64,000 nucleotides of DNA from Chamaea fasciata (taxonomy: Eukaryota; Chordata; Aves; Passeriformes; Sylviidae): contig JARCOQ010000064.1 of NCBI GenBank assembly GCA_029207755.1, positions 124,001 through 188,000 of the forward strand. The letters run 5' to 3'. Each line of letters opens with the position of its first letter. Within the stretch, counting starts at the first letter, position 1. The translations under genes were made by a program, and so were the position numbers. The notes beneath the pieces were generated by a model. That model was not told where the DNA came from. It was given only the letters and a program-made list of their open reading frames with translations, and searched no databases. Below, in pieces: positions 37,546 through 47,869 of the stretch.

Positions 37546-38738
37546 GTCAGTGACTCTTCCTCTTCAGTAGTTGATGAGCTTCTTTTCTTCTTTCCTGCAA
37601 TCCCCTCCTCCAAAGAATGGGTGCCAGAGCAGCGCTCCAAGAAGCCCCTGCCCGTGTGTCTGCTGAACAGAATGGCTGTGCTCGACTTGAACAATCTCGT
37701 GAAGAACAACCTGAACTGCAGTGGACTTTCAATTCCCTCTAGTCTTCATAGTGTTCTAAAGAAATAGGTACCCTGAGGGATACACGTCGCAGGTGCGCAG
37801 CCGCTGCACCATCCGCCTCAAGCAGATCCCATCTCCGTTTTCATCACCTCACAGTGACTGTGACTCCTGCCTGGACGAAACCACTTGTGATGCTGCTTGA
37901 TGCTAATTGAAGTCCACGTGGACATTCCCAGCACTTTTTCCTGCACTTTCTGCCCACCAAGCTGAAATGGAGCTTTTTAGAAGCTTCTTACAGTGACACC
38001 TGAAAGAGCAGTGCTGCCGTCAGCACGTTCCCAGCCTTTCTTCCCTGGGAATATTTCTTTCCCAGAGCCAGCCTCACACCCTGTGTGCCCCGTAGGAAAA
38101 GTGCTTTCCCTACAAAGCTGAAGGGATTTTCAGGGAGTCCCACCCAGCAGAAAATGCCTGAGAGGGGCTGTGGATGGTGTCCAGCAGCTCCTCGTGGCCC
38201 AGCAACCTTCCCAAACACCGAGTGCTTCCAGGAAACGGGAAAGAAACACACATCCCATGGGCCTGGGAAGAGGGCCTGGCTGAATCTCTGCTCCTCACAC
38301 ACATCTTCAGGGGAAGGAGGAAAAATAAACGGGCTCCAAACAGGATAAATTGCTCCCTGGGGGGCTTGGCTGGGGGTTTATCCTACAGCCACAGCATCCC
38401 AGTCCCAATGGATGCAGGGCCTGGCTCAATCCCAGTTTGGGGCTGGAAGAAAAGCACCAACAATCAGCTTTGCTGAGGCAGCAGCCTGTGGTGGAGCTGT
38501 GAGAAAACCTTTGTGCTGTTGCAATGTTTTCCTCGTTGCTTTTGTGTGCTCTGCAAACAGATTTGGCAAGCAGGCATTGTTACCCTGGGATCCTCCTCCA
38601 GGATTTATTGGGGGTGTTTAATACCTGCCACAACCACCCTGCATTTCCCTGAGCTGGCACTAAATGCTGGCCCTGAAGTGACAATTTATGGTTGGGTCTG
38701 TTGTCTCAGGATAAACCACAAAGCCAATAGTGGTTGTA
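37546..38738. other. Intergenic region with no recognised gene
   Basis: The plus-strand frame leaving the pyrimidine tract continues to 37767 with a more protein-like tail (KEWVPEQRSKKPLPVC). I do not recognise it, and no splice context supports it. The rest of the stretch is featureless. Confidence 0.35.
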
Positions 38739-38740
38739 AA

Positions 38741-38945
38741 AGTGCCACTCCCAAAGCGTCCCACTCCCAAAGAGTCCCGTTCCCAAACTGTCCCAAACTG
38801 TCCCATTCCCAGTGTCCCATTCCCAAAGTTTCCCATTCCCAAAGAGTCCCATTCCCACAGTGTCCAATTCCCAAAGTGTCTCACTCCCAAAATGTCCCAA
38901 TGTGTCCCATTCCCAGTGTCCCCTTCCCAGTGTCCCACTCCCAGG
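38741..38945. repeat. Minisatellite of TCCCATTCCCAAAG units
   Basis: Variants of TCCCATTCCCAAAGTG, with AAAGAG, AAACTG and CCCAGTG forms, repeat about every 9-20 bases for some 200 bases. Open frames on both strands here are low-complexity artefacts. Confidence 0.9.
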
Positions 38946-39099
38946 GCCTGGGGAAGCTCCTGCTGGTCGTTCCCATCACCTCCCAGCTGAGGGACAAGGA
39001 AGAAAACCCAGGGATAAAATGTCTGCAACTCCTGTTCTGATAACAGCTGGGAAGGTGCTTTAGCCCCCAGGCACTGCTGCCTCCAATCCAGGTTATCTT

Positions 39100-39475
39100 T
39101 GGGTTGGAATCATGGAATTTGGGATGGAAGGACCTTCAAGCCCCACCCTGCCACGGGCAGGGACACCTCCCACTTTCCCAGGGGCTCCAACCTGGCCTTG
39201 GACACTCCCAGGGATCCAGGGGCAGCCACAGCTGCTCTGGGAATTCCAGCCCAGCCCTCCCCACCCTCCCAGGGAGGAATTCCTTCCCAAGATCCCATCT
39301 AAATCTCTCCCCCTGTAGTTTAAAGCCATTCCTCCTTGTCCTGGCACTCCAGGTCCTTGTCCAAGGTCCCTCTGCAGCTCTTTCAGGCTCCCTTGTGGTC
39401 TTGGGAGGCCCCAATGAAATCTCCCCAGGTCTTTCTCTTCTCCAGGCTGGACAGCCCCAACCCCCAGTCTGAGCA
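39100..39475 (-). mobile_element. CR1 LINE 3' fragment (antisense)
   Basis: The plus strand follows the reverse complement of a CR1 3' end in order. It has ATCATGGAATTTGGGATGGA, CAGGGACACCTCCCACTTTC, GGGAGGAATTCCTTCCCAAG, GTAGTTTAAAGCCATTCCTC, then CTCTTCTCCAGGCTGGACAG. About 375 bases of the 3' portion are present, so this is a typical 5'-truncated insertion. Confidence 0.8.
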
Positions 39476-39479
39476 AAGT

Positions 39480-40215
39480 CTCCTGCTGCCAGCTGCAGAA
39501 AAACGCAAAAATATCCAACAACTTCTCCAATTCTGCATTTGTAGGTAATGAAACAGATTGATGAGGGAAAACCCAAATTGCTTTATCAGCAAGGCTGAGC
39601 TGAACCAGCCCCTCCTAAACTCCTGCCCCTTCCTTGCTTTGGAAACACAGCAAATGGAAAGATGGATGCCTGCACTGAGCTGGGTTTGAAGTGAAAGCCT
39701 GACTTTGGTTGAAGACAATTATCAGCTGAGAGAAGGGAGGCCGTGCCAGCTTCTGCGGCAGGCCCCGTGCCCTTCCCGCTGCGGCTGCGTCGGCAGCCCT
39801 GGGGGCTCCTTCTGCCGCCCTGAGCCCGCAGAGCAGAGCAGTGGTTGCCGATGGCTCGAGCCATCAAATCATTCAAGGTCCTGTTGGGCTCTCTTAGACA
39901 CTTGGGCCGAGGGATTCCTTCCAACCTGGGCCACTTTGGGTGGAGCGGGGGCAGGGCCGGGGCAGGTGGCAGGGTGTGCATGGGCCCTTTGTGACACGGT
40001 GCAGCAGCGTGGTCACCGTGGCAGGGAAAGGCACAGGGTGTCCGAGGAGCCTTTGTGACACGCGGTGACATAGGTGCTGGCAACAACGCAGCCACGCCAC
40101 AGTGCTCGGAGCACGCCACGGGACAGGACGCGCCAGAGAGGTGCTGTGAGGAGTTCCCACACAGCCCGCTCGTTTGTGCCCGACCCGGAGCCTTTCCGAA
40201 GCGCTGCTCCTGCAG
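39480..40215. other. Region upstream of the MROH-like gene
   Basis: No gene was recognised. GC content rises from about 39.75 kb and could hold the promoter of the downstream MROH-like gene. Long minus-strand frames here (for example a 321-codon one ending at 40551) show no domain and depend on base composition. Confidence 0.35.
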
Positions 40216-40575
40216 CTGACCTCGCGGCCAGACTGCGGGACTTGGTGACTCGGAGCTTTCCCGAGGCATCTCCCAACCCTGCGGTCGGTGCCCTCGCGGC
40301 CAGACCACAGGATCTGGTGACCTGAAGCACCACAAGGAGTCTCCTGTCGTTGTGGCAGGAGCCCTCAAGACCAGTGTGCAGGACTTGCTGTCCTGCAGCC
40401 TTCCTGAGGCTTCTTTGCCGCAGGTGCCTTCAAGGCACAACTGCACGACTTGTTGCCTCAGGGTTTTCCCTGGTTTCCTCAGAGGCATCTGTCTGAAGGT
40501 GCCCTCGAGGCCAGACACTGACATGGCGGGCAGATTTCGCGACCTCCTCACAGTTTGCTGGAGGAGAAGAAATAC
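40216..40575 (+). repeat. Five ~71-bp tandem repeats, the last containing the MROH-like start codon
   Basis: Divergent copies of CTCGCGGCCAGACTGCGGGA followed by a CTTGGTGAC block and a TTTCCCGAGGCATC block are anchored at 40221, 40293, 40364, 40429 and 40504. Spacings are 72, 71, 65 and 75. Translated copies give related peptides such as LAARLRDLVTRSFPEAS and MAGRFRDLLTVCW. Earlier copies are interrupted by stops, and the fifth supplies the proposed start codon. Confidence 0.75.
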
Positions 40576-43500
40576 AAGCCCTGGAGATGCTCCAGCACAA
40601 CCCCCTCAAGAGCTGGAGCAGTTCCAGCCACAGCAGGATGGTGAGTGGCAGAGCCGGGCCACAAGGCCGATGGCTGCGGACAGCTTGGCCCCATCCCATC
40701 CCATCCCCGTTCCCATTCCGCCCACTGACAGGATGGAAGAGGGGCCGAGGCTGCCCCTGCAGCAGCTGTGCTCCATCCCCTGGGGCATCCCGGGGCTGTC
40801 CCTGCCTGGGGAGAGCAGGGCTGGCTTCTCTGGCCTCTCCTGCAACCCCTCAGCTCTGGCTGCGCTCGCTCTTTGCCAGATGCAACCATGGAGCAGACAC
40901 AGGAGAAGAAGCCCACCCGTGGCCGCTTCCGCAGATCACTGAAGGTACGTGCAGCCATCCCCGCCTGGGCTGGGCCTGCTGTCACTGCTCAGCCGAGCTC
41001 CGCACTTGGAGCACTCCATGGAACGTGTCTCTCTTCCCTGTCCTTTGCTCTCCTGCAGATGTTCCGGAGGCTCGTGCCCATTCGCCATAGGACGACCAGA
41101 AGCCGTGCAACAGCTGAGCCTGACCGCAGGCCGACTGAGCTCCAGGCAGAGCCCAATGTCAGCCCGAATTTGGCTCAGCGCTTGGATGCTGCAATCAATG
41201 ACGCAGCAAATACGGACATGGCAGTGACTGAGTCCGTGGCCTTCAGAAACACCAACACAAAAGAGACCCTGAGTCTTGGAGGCCAGGAGAGTGTGGCAGG
41301 AGGGGAAGCACTTCTTGGGGAAAGCTGCTCCCTTGGACAGCGCTCCAGGTCTTCCCCATGTCTCCTCCAGGTGCCAGCCATGGTGAAGGACCTTCACCAG
41401 AGACTGGCAGCCTGTGTCACTTTGGATGCCAGGATGCGCTTGGACTTTCTGAGGCTGGCCGAAGAGCAACCTGCTGACGTTGTGCTGACCCTCCTGCGCT
41501 GTGCCCCAACGTGTGACAGGTATGGGGCCCACCTGCCTTGAGAGCTCAGGGCTCAGCAGCCTTTAGGGCCCATTGCCCTGCAGAGCCTGTCCAATGGGCT
41601 CTGCCAGACAGGCGGAGCGGTCCAGGACCCTTGGGCCCCTCTGTTCCACCAGCCTGCTGCCATGCTCCCTCCCTGCCCCTCAGGGCACCAGGGCTCTGTC
41701 ACCTGGGCCTCCACAGCTGCACAGGGCATGCTACTGTGACTGAGACGGCCCTGACACAGAGCTCCAATCCCACAGAGCTGCTGCAAGCATGTGGAGAGCC
41801 ATAGGCTCGTCGGCTGTGACAGCGGAGAAGGTACTGCCAGCACTCATCCGCGTGATGGAGGATTGGCCTCTGCATACAACAACCACCTCCGATGGCGACG
41901 ACGAGGACGTTTTTGCCCTGGCGGTGAGCTTCTGGAACCGGCCTCTGCTCGCTCCCCGGTCGCCTCTCCATCAGCTCTCCGTCCTCTCCCTGCCTCAGGC
42001 ACTGGCTTAGGGCAGGCTCAGGGGGCTCCAGGCCCGTCGCTCCCCCCGCGTCTCCCCTCGGGCCCTGCCACACGGACATCTTAGCACTGAGCTCTGTCTC
42101 GGGCTGCTTCTTTTGCAGGCAACTCTGGGGCTGTGGCTGACTGTCCAGGTGCCCAAATGCCACAGGGCAGTGCTCCTTCATTCAGCCCGTCTGTTTGTTG
42201 CTCTCCTCTTCCACATTGTCATCACCACACAAGAGATGCCAGTGGAAGTTGCTGACTTCTGGAGAGCGTGCCAGGAGGAACACGGCCTTCCCAGCAACCC
42301 CAACAGGTGCCAGTCCTCCTGTCTTTTCAATGTCCTTGTGGCCGGCGCCAGCGCTCGCCGTGTGACCTGGGTTTTGCTCTGCACACAGGTTTGCAGTGCA
42401 GGCCATGAAGGCTCTGTTCAGCCAAATGTGGTGGAACACAGAGATGATGGCTATGGAGCGCAAGCGTGGCTGGGACACGCTGCTCTGTGCTGACACCCAG
42501 CACTATGCCGTGGGTCTGCTGGCCAGGTGAGAACCCCTTCTCTCCCACATTTGTCCCCTGTGCCCCACACAGTCCCTGTGCTCATGGCCTCGAGGGCCTC
42601 GTCACCGAGGGACGGCCAAGCCGACTGGAAAAGTCTGGCAGATGAGGGTGCCCAGAAGGGGCCGCCTCCCAAAGCGCCCACATCCCCCTCCAGAGATACT
42701 GGGGAAAGACCGGACCTGTGAGTTAGACCTCCTGGGAGAAGACTGTCCCCCCCACCTCAGGCTCTTGCTGCCTTTTTCCCCCTGACAGGGAGATGCGCCG
42801 TCACTTGGGCCACAGCTGTTCCCGCATTGGCTTCTACCTACTCCAGCCACTAAGCAGGGAGGAGCCACGCTGGGATCTGCCCTCCCTGGCATTCCTGGTG
42901 GAGGTGAGCCAGCGCTGCCTCGCTCAGCTGCCTCTCAGCCCTCTGCCCTCTCGTAGCTGCAGCTGCCTGGGCCGGTGCCCGAGCCCTGTGCTGCTGCTGC
43001 TGCTGCTGCCTGGGCCCGGCCCTGTGCGCTTCTGGGCTCCTGCTGTTCGCGTCACCTGTCACTGCCCTGTGCCTTTCAGGTCATCGAGTACCTGGACCTG
43101 AGGGAATGTGCAGGCCGTGTCCTGGAGGAGATGTCAAGGCACCTGCGGGGCACCTGCAGGCAGAGACGTCACCTGGCGCTCAAAGGCCTTGTGCTGCTCA
43201 GCGAGGAGCCCTCGATGGTGAGAAGGGGGCAGCGGCTGAAGCTGCGCTGGGGAAAGCAGCCCCTTGGGCTGGCTGGGCTTCAGGAGCTGAGGCAGCTGCT
43301 CCCAGCTCTCCTGCCTCCTGCTCCAGCTGCTCGAGTGCTTCGGGACAGGCCTTTGGCCTCTGGGCCCAGCAGCGGCAGGGTGGGCTAGCAGAGCCAGGGC
43401 GGTGTTGGCGCTGCAGCTCTTGCTGGCTTCCCAGCACAGCCTTGTGTTCCATACAGGCCGGAGGTGTACGCAGCCTGCTTCCAAGCCTCCTGGAGCGGCT

Positions 43501-45512
43501 TGGGGATGCCGACGGAGAGGTGGTCGCCATGTCCCTCTCTGCGCTCACCAATGTGTGCCAGCGGAAAGACTCCGTGATCGGCAGGACCACTGCCCTGAAG
43601 CTAGCCGACCTCCTCCTGTCGCTCTTTGGAAACGTAAGGCTCTGCGTGCCACGGGCATTAGCTGCTGCCCAGAAACTTTGTGCCCTGGGGATATTAGGCT
43701 TTTGCCCGGCTGGGCTGGAGAAATTGGTGCTGAGGCCTCTTCTGCTTCCTTTCCTTCAGGACAACAGCCAGGTGCAGCTGCTCTCCATTCAGCTTTTCCA
43801 AAAGGTGATGGGCTTGGTAGCGGATGAGGGCAAAGAGCCACTGAACACAGTTGTGAGCCAGAGCCTGCTCCCACTCTACTTGCACTGCCACGAGGTGAAC
43901 GAGCGCGTGGCCAAGGTGAGGCGTTGTGTGATGCCGGTGCATCCCTGACAGGGGGCTCGGCTGCCTCCTGCCCGGGCACCTCTCCCGGCTCGCAGCCTCC
44001 TGCTGGCCCTGGCGCAGGGACGCAGGGCCCGTGCCCTGGGCTGGGCTGCGCTGCCAGCTCCCGTCTCTGCTGCTCCCCAGGCCTCTCGGGAAACGCTGCA
44101 TTGTGCGGCCGGCTTCCTGAAGAGGAGCGACCTCCAGCACGTGCTGAAGACGGAGAAGCTGTTCAAGTTCGCCGAGTGCGTGGTAAGGACGGCCTCTGGA
44201 GAAGCCCCCTGACGGCGGGGCTCGGTGTGCGGGGCTGGCAGCCGTGGCCCCTGCCCAGCGCCGCACGCAGGGGCTCCGGCCTGCGCCCCACACGCCGCTC
44301 CCTTCCGTGGGGCCGCGCGGGCTCTTCTCCAGGCTCCTGTGCCCCGAGTCGGGCGCCGACGGAGCGCCGGCCCAGCGGGGCCGCGGGGCGGGGCGGCACC
44401 GCGGCTCCCCGGGCAGCGCCCGGCCCTCCGCCCCCTCCGGAGCCCGGCGCCCGCTGGCCGGGCCTCGGGGCTGTGCGGGCAGCGCAGGCCGGGGCTGGGC
44501 GCCGGGAGCGCCCGGCCGAGGGGCTGAGCCCGCGCCAACCCTTCCCTCCCTCCTGCCGTTCTCTCCAGCTGGCAGACGACAAGAGCCGAGCGGCCGAACA
44601 CCTGCGCCTGGCCCGGCCCTACCTGGAGCACCCACAGGAGCCCCTGCGAGAGGCGGCCATCAAGCTCATCGGTGAGCCACGAGCCCGGGCTCCCTCCCAG
44701 CCCCCGCCCCAGCCCCAGCCCCCGTCCCGGCAGCGGCATCCGCGCCCGGCGCCGTGGAGCCGCGCCTGCCCTCGGGGCTGCTGCCGCCCTCTGCGGCCGT
44801 GCCCTGGGGCGGCAGGATGCGGCAAGGGCCCGGGCCGAGCCCTGCCGGGGCAGGAGGCCGTGTGGCCACAGGGCTGGCAGCGCCGCTGGCAGGGCGCCGT
44901 GCCGCTGGGGTCCTGACAGGCTCTGTGTTCCCAGGGATCGCCGGGGTGCGCCTGAGGAGGCAGAAGGAAGAGCTCCAGGCCCTCAGCGAGGGTGAGTGAG
45001 GGCAGCGGGTTCTCAGCGGGGCTGCCGGGGGGAGCCGCAATGCTCGCGCAGGGGGCTGCAATCCCTGTCCTGCCTGCGGAGGGCCTGGCTCCCTGTGCGG
45101 ACAAGGGCTGGCGTGCGCAGAACACGGAGAGATTTCGGGGACGCGGGCGGGGCGATTCGTGTTTAGCACCTTGCGGCGAATCCCGTTGGCCCCTCTCTCC
45201 TCTCTTGTGGTGGCCACGGCAGGAGCTGGCTCGGATGGCCCTTGGCAGGAGGGTCTCCTTGGACTCCCGCACATCCGGGCTCTGACCGGGGCTCTGTGCC
45301 TGTCTCTTCCAGCTCTTCAGGCCATGAGAGAGGACGACAGCCCCTCCCGGATAAGCCTCTTTGTCCAGCTGATGTTCGAGGAGCGAATTGCAGAACTGCA
45401 GTCATCTGCTGGCTCAGAAAAACCGGTGGCCTTAGAAGACCTTCAGGGGCCACAGAAGATGAGACCGCCTGGAGACGGAGGAGCCGGAGCTCCAGGCACA
45501 GCTGATGATTGA
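40523..45512 (+). CDS. Maestro HEAT-like repeat (MROH) family protein (14 exons, 721 aa)
   Basis: Exons, all GT-AG and summing to one open frame: 40523-40640, 40880-40944, 41059-41519, 41776-41923, 42119-42306, 42389-42526, 42789-42903, 43080-43217, 43457-43633, 43760-43915, 44081-44182, 44569-44671, 44935-44991, 45313-45512. After a basic N-terminus (RGRFRRSLK, then FRRLVPIRHR) the protein is mostly amphipathic helical repeats. Examples are LDLRECAGRVLEEMSRHLRG, LLPSLLERLGDADGEVVAMS, VQLLSIQLFQKVMGLVADEG and RPYLEHPQEPLREAAIKLIG, as in maestro HEAT-repeat proteins. The closest remembered names are MROH7- and MROH2B-like bird predictions; I cannot choose between them. Family members are scaffold-like alpha-solenoids, some testis-expressed, with no known enzyme activity. 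Residue 43 in exon 2 (MEQTQEK) is an alternative start. Exon 3 is unusually long and may include a retained intron. The member is shorter than classical MROH proteins of over 1,000 residues. Confidence 0.85.
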
Positions 45513-45689
45513 CGCAGCTGATGCCTGTGGGAAGCTCCCGTGCCTTCAACCCTCTCCCTGCCTTGCTACACCATCCGTCCCTTTTCCCTCCACCCTTCCT
45601 CCCTTTTGACAGCTCCATGTCTTCAGCCCTCAGACTATGCCCCTCCCCTTTTTTCCCTCCCAGCTCATCCCTTTGCTTTGCCTTCCATT

Positions 45690-45695
45690 AATAAA
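45690..45695 (+). terminator. Poly(A) signal of the MROH-like gene
   Basis: A canonical AATAAA lies 178 bases after the stop codon, downstream of a pyrimidine-rich 3' UTR. Confidence 0.75.
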
Positions 45696-45756
45696 CATTC
45701 AAAGAGAAGTTGATTGAAGGCACTGAGGTGCTTTTCCCAAAGACTGGACTCGGTTC

Positions 45757-45885
45757 CATGGGATCACAGACTGGTTTGAGCTGGAAGGACCTTCAAAATC
45801 ACCTTCCACCACGCCAGGGTGCTCCAAACCCCAATGTCCAGCCCGGCCTTGGACACTGCCAGGGATGGACACCCCAGGATGGACA
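45757..45885 (-). mobile_element. Short CR1 3' fragment (antisense)
   Basis: The plus strand reads GGGATCACAGACTGGTTTGA, GCTGGAAGGACCTTCAAAAT, then GGCCTTGGACACTGCCAGGG. This is the same layout as the larger CR1 copy at 39.1 kb. The insertion starts about 60 bases beyond the MROH-like poly(A) signal. Confidence 0.65.
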
Positions 45886-45889
45886 CCTC

Positions 45890-47640
45890 GTGCCAGGACC
45901 AAGGCTGGTGCACATCAGGCACCCAAACAAGCCCCAGCAGCTGCAGCCTCGGTGGTTTTAATCCCAACCATCCAACATTCCCGAGCCGGCAACGAGGCAG
46001 TGCTGACCTCTAGTGAGAGGTCCCTAGAAAAGGGAGGATTTCTTGGGATAAAGTTCCCTTCCCAAAGCCTCTGAAGGCAACACCAGAACCCTCAACAACC
46101 AAAAAGCACGGGTGACAGTGTCCAACGAAAGGTTTTCTTTAAAAAACACCCCAAATTCACAAGGAAAGCGTCCAATCAATGCCTCAGGGCTGGTCCCGAG
46201 GAGCCCAGAAAGGACCAGGACAGCTCAGGGGGACAGGGAGCTCCCAAACTGCTCCTTTGGGTCCCCTCATTGTCCTCCAGAATCCAGAACTTTCACCCAA
46301 AATGTCCCTCGGGAAGATGAGAATTTTCCAGGCACGTCAAAGAAATCTCCACTGCACAAAAATCTCTTTTAAAACCAAGCTTTAAGACTGGGACTTCTGC
46401 TTAGATTGAAACGATGAAATTCAGGATATTCTACATCAAATGCAGCTTTTTGATTCTAACGGACTCCTCTCCCTGCAGCCAAACAAACGTCAAAGGCTCC
46501 TGAGCTTTTTGTGGCACACCAGGATTCCCTGGAGCCATCCCAGGAACATTTCCTGGAGTATCCCAGGAATGTTCCCCATTCCTGGGGCTCCACAAACCTC
46601 CTGCCCCTCTACAGCAAGCTCAGCTCGGGTCAGAGATAATTGATCCAATTACCTCCAGGAGGAATGAAAGCAAAGCAAAGCGCACTCTGCAGGAGCCCTG
46701 GGAAGTCCCTGTTCAGCAAGGAGCTTCCCACTGAAATGATGGGAAAATGATGAGTTCCAGCATGAAATTCAAGGCTTTTCCCTCTGGAAGCAAAATCCAG
46801 TCCTTGCATTACCTCTTTTTATTGGTTTTAGTCGCTAAGTCTTAAAAAATAAATCGGTTTTCACATTGTTCAGGCTTGGAGAGGTTAGTGCTGTTCCTGA
46901 GCTGGGATAAATTCCTGAGGCTGGGCACTTTTTGTACTTCTGGAACTGGAGATTCCTCTGCAATATTCCCTGGGGAGCTTCTCCTCACCTTTTCCTCCCT
47001 CAGAAAAACGAAGCAGAGCAAGGAAGGTGTCCAAGAAGGAGAGGCTGGAGAAGCCCCACCTCCCTCCAGGCTCATTCCAGCACTTTCCTGATGGAATTTT
47101 CCCATTTCACAGCCAGAGAGCAACCCCTGGCCCCTGACTCAGCTACTCACGGAGTAATTAGAGCCAAGAGGCTGGAGCAGGTACTCAGAGGTTCCACCAG
47201 AGCCACCATCCCCCATCAGGATCCTCTGGATTGTCCAGGAAGGAGGAGTTTTTAGGCAATATTGGAAATCTAGGATCTAGGCTTGCAGCAAAGCACGGAG
47301 CATCTGCTGGCGCTGGGCTCTGCGTCCCAGGAAATTCAGTGGATTCCTGCTTCTCCACAGGGCCAAGCTGCTATTTCAACACACTTCTGTGGGCCAGGGT
47401 TGAGAAACAGGAGGAGTAATGAGCTGGGAGCTGCAAAAAAATAAAATTCAAGACATTCCTCAGCTTCTGAAATGGGCCAACCTTCGAATCCTTTTTCTTC
47501 ATTAGATTTTTCATTACTGGGAGGTTTCTTCCTGAGAACAAATCCCAGGGATTTCACTCAGAGGTGGAGTTGCTGGCTGGTAAAAACCGCCAAATCCTTT
47601 AAATAAACCCCTCAGCATTCTGGTTTTTAATCAGTGATAC
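45890..47640. other. Spacer; possible 3' end of a minus-strand gene
   Basis: A minus-strand AATAAA (46818-46823) is preceded on that strand by a region open in all three frames (46850-47000). Together with the exon-like segment at 47641-47755, this could be the end of a minus-strand gene. The reading frame cannot be decided, and no family is recognised. Confidence 0.3.
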
Positions 47641-47755
47641 CTGAGTTCCAAGTTTGGACAGGCATTTATTCCTTAAACTAAAGGCATCAGCTTTTGGCAG
47701 CAATTTGGCCAAATCATCGTCCTTCTGTCTCCTGAGCCTCTCCTGCTCTTCTGCT
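47641..47755 (-). CDS. Candidate internal exon, unidentified protein
   Basis: On the minus strand a pyrimidine-rich acceptor (CTTTTCTTTTGCAG) precedes an open frame that ends at a donor CTCAG/GTATC. The frame encodes 38 charged residues beginning AEEQERLRRQKDDDLAKLLP, then KADAFSLRNKCLSKLGTQ. The composition is coiled-coil-like and far more protein-like than surrounding sequence. No neighbouring exon could be joined with certainty, and the protein was not recognised. It may be a relic. Confidence 0.35.
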
Positions 47756-47869
47756 CTGCAAAAGAAAAGCGGCGAAAGATGGTTTGCCCTGAGGGAGAAG
47801 CCTGCCAAAGCAGGGAACTGCTGTTATTTGAGTGTTAGTTCATATTTTAATGTTATTGTTGTTGTTTGA

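Noticed and set aside
38741..38945. CRISPR-like array
   Set aside because: Units are contiguous and variable with no unique spacers; it is a eukaryotic minisatellite.
39586..40551. 321-codon minus-strand frame upstream of the MROH-like gene
   Set aside because: There is no recognisable domain, and it crosses the tandem repeats antisense to the gene.
43694..44739. Minus-strand open frames of up to 313 codons over the MROH-like exons
   Set aside because: They lie antisense to phase-consistent HEAT-repeat exons in GC-rich DNA, where stops are scarce, and they show no domain.
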